Assembly: GCA_009746045.1 (NCBI GenBank) | Contig: RPFO01000127.1 | Location: forward strand, 524,050-588,049 | Direction of reading: 5' to 3' | Source: Mesostigma viride | Lineage: Eukaryota; Streptophyta; Mesostigmatophyceae; Mesostigmatales; Mesostigmataceae | DNA: 64,000 bases | In this document: one piece after another, positions 60,206 to 64,000 of the stretch | Numbering within the stretch: position 1 is the first letter of the stretch | Layout: the number at the start of each line of letters is the position of its first letter | Notes under the pieces: generated by a model | What the model was told of the DNA's origin: nothing | The model's input: the letters and a program-made list of their open reading frames with translations, nothing else | Database searches by the model: none | Position numbers and translations under genes: made by a program

Positions 60206-62893
60206 GTTGGGTACCAACGCCGGGCGCAGATCGAGTACTCAGCAGATGACCGAAATAAGACGTGCATCATGAAGAGTACGCCATGCAACCGTTGGTGTGT
60301 GGAACGTGTGCACGTTCAAGGGCCAAGGCCCACTTCTGAACGCAAAGATTCCATTAAGTGCTGCCACGACCCCCACCCACTTCGACGTCCCCAAAGCCCG
60401 GCCTATCATCACCCAGACACCTGGCCATCTGCCTATATAAACCGATCACCCTAACTGTCACTCATCCACCCACCATGACCAGCCACCCACCCACCCGCAC
60501 CCTCATCTCCAACTGCCTATGCTCCCAGCTATACTCTGCCAGCCATTCACCATGCAAGGCATCCACCTTTCAGCTGCAGCTAGCCACCTGCCATCGAACC
60601 CACCCACGTCTAGGCGGCATCCCTTGAAGCATGTATACTGAGCCTAAGTAAGCCTCCCACCCAACTGAGGCTCCCTGAGCAACTTAACAACCAACCAAAC
60701 AATCAACCAGCTAGTAGACAACCACCTAACCACCTAACCACTCAACAAACCAATCACCGAACCACCTAACTAACCACCCAACACCCAAACCAGCCAGGCA
60801 TGCGCCCGCCCATTTGCCCTCCCACGCCCGCAACATTGCACCCCCCGTTACACGCCCCGCTCACCTAGCCGGCCACACACCCAGCCAGCCACCTGCCCAA
60901 CTCACACATGAAGGCAATATTAGCCACGCATAGCCTCACCTTGAATCCCCGCTCTGCCAGTACACTTGGGGCTTCTCGATCGGCGGGCTGCATGCACTTG
61001 TGGCGGATGTCGGGCCACTGGTCGTGGCGTTGCTCACTGCTGGGCTGGCGTCTGACAGGTCGTCGTCAAGCGACCAGCTAGGGGTGCGCGCAAGCGTCTT
61101 GCGACGCCGATACGGAACCGAACTCGGGCAGCGATGTCGCTGAAGGTGAGGACCACTGGAGCACCATGTACTGCCTTAATTGTCGGACTGTGGATCGGAT
61201 GGGGCAGGCGGTACGTAGGCGCCGGCCTGCACAGTGTCACACCTGGCAGACCGAAGCCCTGATGTCGCGGGCGCGAAGCCCGCAAAACAAGTTCGTGTAA
61301 TTTTTTTCCTCATGAGATAAGCATATAGTAATCCGTGGCATGCCCATGCATGCGCATGACACGCCGAGTACTTGTGTTTCCCACATTCGATCTTAGGCAC
61401 AGGTGCCTAGCTAGGCCTATAATTTATAGCCGGCCGGGCACCTGGCCCGCAGAGATCACGCAGGTATAGGTACATCACCAGACAGACTAGCTGCATGGCA
61501 GTGACCACGTACGCCCGTGCAGGCTGCCCAGGCGTTTTGTCTTCGGCGCGGCATGCCCCAGCTGGCCGCGCGCGGCCGGGTCGCCATCCGCGGACTTTCT
61601 GTGATAGGCTACATAGGCATGGACGTGTGTATACCCTAGACGTACCGGGACGGGTCATTACACCCCGGCGGGCAGCCAGTCCTGGTTTGCTTGTAGTATG
61701 GATGACTCGTAAAGATAGGTGGCAGACATTTACGAAGGATACCACCCCCAAGTTGGTGGGCGGGGGCTCCGCGTGTGACCAAGTTTGGCAATCATTATTA
61801 ACAGTTATTCGGGCCGTGCCCACAGTCCTGTAACTAGAAATCAGATACTGTAGCTAGCTCTTGGCCTCCATGCGACGGCGTTTCCGATCGCGGCTGATCC
61901 ATGGCGACTTTCTTCAATGGCTGGCTGGGTGCCCGGGGTCTGACTGCACCCCATCCCATACCCAATTACTACTGAGGATGCTCATGTGACGCAGTCTAAG
62001 TGTAACTTAACGGGACATGACACATCGAAAGTGCACTTTTCTGGAAAACAGACCTGTGCATGGGAAAAAAATCCAGTTATGCTTGGGAACCATAAATATG
62101 TGAAATTAAAAAAATACCAGCCACTTTGGGGTGGTAAGTAAGTATAAGTAAGTACTTGCGTGTCACGCGCAAAGGCATGCCACGGAGTACTATGCTAATC
62201 TCATTAGAAAAATAATTTCACAAAAGTTTAAACAAATATCGTCTGCATCATCCCCCAACCGTTAAGCACTAGATGGGGATGTAATCCTCATCCGGGGGTG
62301 GTAGTAGCCCCCAGCATGACCCAGTTATGAGCTAAAAATAGAAAAATACGCTATTTTTGGCCGATTTTTCCTAGTAGGAGACTGGGCAAACAAAATGTGA
62401 CCAAACCACATATTTTCCTAAAATCCCCACCCTTGCAAATAAATCTGGCTACTCAGGACCACAAAATAAGCACGTTTAGACTATTTGAAGTGGGGTTTAG
62501 CCCAAAACACGCATTGTTTTGGTCCTAAAAAACTAAATCAAATAGTAGACACATGCAACTGGGTCAGTAATGATATTTATACTTGGCCTAGGGTGGGAAT
62601 TTCACTCTCACAAAGTTTGAGCTCATTCTGAGCACGTTTACTCATGTTGATGGGTGTAGTAAACATGAAAAAAAAAACCCAGAAAATCCCGGTTATGAGC
62701 ACAAACAACAGACCTATAACACCCTAGCCCACCACCAATTGGGCCAAACCAAGTCAAATGAATTCATTTATGATGTTAAAAAGCTTGCCACAAAATCCCA
62801 GGTCATTCTGAGCTACATAGTTTTATACAGCATGGTCACAGCTGCCAACCTCATGCCTGGTACACTGCATGGCATGAGAGGTGACACAGGCAG
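60206..62893. other. 2.7 kb without a recognisable gene
   Basis: 60470-60830 is a degenerate CCA/AACC-rich tract. 61980-62000 has ATGTGACGCAGTCTAAGTG, a decayed version of the retroposon hairpin. 62100-62160 has AAGTAAGT repeats. 62200-62720 is AT-rich. No long or conserved frame was found on either strand. Confidence 0.5.
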
Positions 62894-62969
62894 CTACCCC
62901 ATGCAACCAAGCATGTCCCATAAAGTTATATCATGGCCAAACAATGAAAGCATTGTCATGTAGACTGTT

Positions 62970-63998
62970 TTTATAGCACGCACAATTAGGCCTCGTTCAG
63001 CCCTCATCTGACTCGTCCCCCCGACGCAGTTTCCCCCTCCGGAACCATGCTCCCTCCGGTATGGCCGGTCTCGATCAGAGTAAGAGTCTTGCTGAGGCCC
63101 AGGCAGAGCCTCTCGGCATGTGCGCCCCATGCTCTTCCCCGCCTGCACCTGCCTCACACCGAGCAGGAAGGGGTTGTGATTCTTGTCCTCGCGCCCCAAG
63201 CATCTAATGCACCTAGCTAGCAGCACCAATGCCGCCGCGCCCGTGCTGGTGCCGCTGCTGCTGCTGTCATCCCCACCATGCATCCCGGCCTTCTCCACCC
63301 TGGCTGGCCCCTTCCCCTTCCTGTCGCCGGACTGGTTGCTTGGCACCCCCCTGCCCCCCCCCCTCCTCATACCCACATCCCCGGCCGTATGTGGCCCCCT
63401 TGTTCTCCTTGTCGATCCTCCTCCTCTGTTCCAGTGCTTCCCCTTCCGAAGTACCAGTCCTTCTCTATTTGCCCGCTTCCAGGCGGGGTCCTGCTTGCGT
63501 GCCTGCTGCTTGGCACGCTCCCGCCGCAGCGTGTCAAGCTGGGCTGTCACCGACGGCAGGGGTCACCGCGATGCCCAGCCTGCCCGCCATGCAAGGGCAC
63601 CCAGAAGTCCTCCCCGGCCCCATCTGAGCCTTCAGGATGCCCAGGGCAGCCGCATATGGCCATCGCTGCCCCGCGAACCCCCCCTTCCCCCCTGGAACGA
63701 AGCCCACCTGCTGTGAGTGGTGGAACTCATTGAGGTTGGATGAGGAGCCACTGAGGGTTGCAGCGTTCAAGGAGGGCAGGGGTTGAGTATACTTAGCAAA
63801 GGCATGCTCCGCCCCCCCACACACGTCCACTGTCAACCCCTTGTTGTTCACCGGTCCGCACCGGGCAGCCACCTCCCCGGCCAACTGCAGTGTCCAGCCC
63901 GGCTCATCACTCGATCCTCGATCCCGTTCACTACACCACACCATACCTCCTTGGTGCTCACTCCCAACACCTCTATGACATTGGAATACTTCTCACAG
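62970..63998 (-). CDS. Hypothetical protein fragment(s), running off the right edge
   Basis: Three minus-strand frames follow one another with small register changes: 63998-63945 (NCEKYSNVIEVLGVSTKE), 63944-63534 (137 codons) and 63550-62894 (218 codons, GTG start). A one-base shift near 63540 would join the last two. The second is Gly/Ala/Ser-rich; the third starts with a basic helix (LDTLRRERAKQQARKQD), continues Gly/Arg-rich and has a cysteine pair (ARCIRCLG). I do not recognise it. It could be the gag-like part of a retroelement or a decayed gene. The last 25 codons at 62894-62970 look non-coding. Confidence 0.25.
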
Positions 63999-64000
63999 TT

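Overview
The window is nuclear DNA of a green-lineage eukaryote, most likely a green alga with a repeat-rich genome. Two spliced host genes support this: a V-ATPase subunit G gene and a very large chorein-type lipid-transfer gene whose conserved blocks resemble land-plant relatives of UHRF1BP1/SHIP164 (BLTP3). GT-AG introns, GC-rich exons with Ala/Pro/Ser/Gly-rich inserts, and algal-type LTR, LINE and CACTA elements fit. The species cannot be named from the sequence. All calls rest on reading the DNA and recalled family knowledge; no search was run.

Layout. 1-19793 is one nest of transposons. The outer layer is a minus-strand Ty3/gypsy element running off the left edge (5' LTR, primer site, gag, protease). 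Its protease is broken by foldback elements that use TTAA targets (284-4084). Its LTR is broken by a Ty1/copia-like element (7039-19212) with apparently identical 522-bp LTRs, whose integrase is in turn broken by a 4.4-kb CACTA element (10996-15397). 19811-24085 is a graveyard of truncated LINEs, a tRNA-like SINE and very short retroposons with (TTAA)n tails. 24880-25489 (minus) is V-ATPase subunit G. 26584-47406 (plus) is the BLTP3-like gene, 23 exons in one continuous frame giving about 2,524 residues; the two genes are divergent. 47407-52283 holds a LINE ORF1 relic, SINEs and a 279-bp (ATTC)n array. 52284-58145 (minus) is a near-intact non-LTR retrotransposon that encodes PHD, RING and C2H2 fingers, a reverse transcriptase and a restriction-like endonuclease, followed by a truncated plus-strand relative. 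59549-60201 is a third palindromic TTAA element. The rest to 64000 is mostly unrecognised, with a doubtful minus-strand reading frame at the right edge.

The host genes work in endomembrane biology: proton pumping by the V-ATPase and bulk lipid transfer by a chorein-type protein. The mobile elements give a readable insertion history: gypsy first, then TTAA elements and copia into it, then CACTA into copia. The observations most worth following are the copia-like element with its protease domain between integrase and reverse transcriptase, the multi-finger LINE with a G9 run at its ORF1/ORF2 junction, and the frame-restoring TTAA nest.
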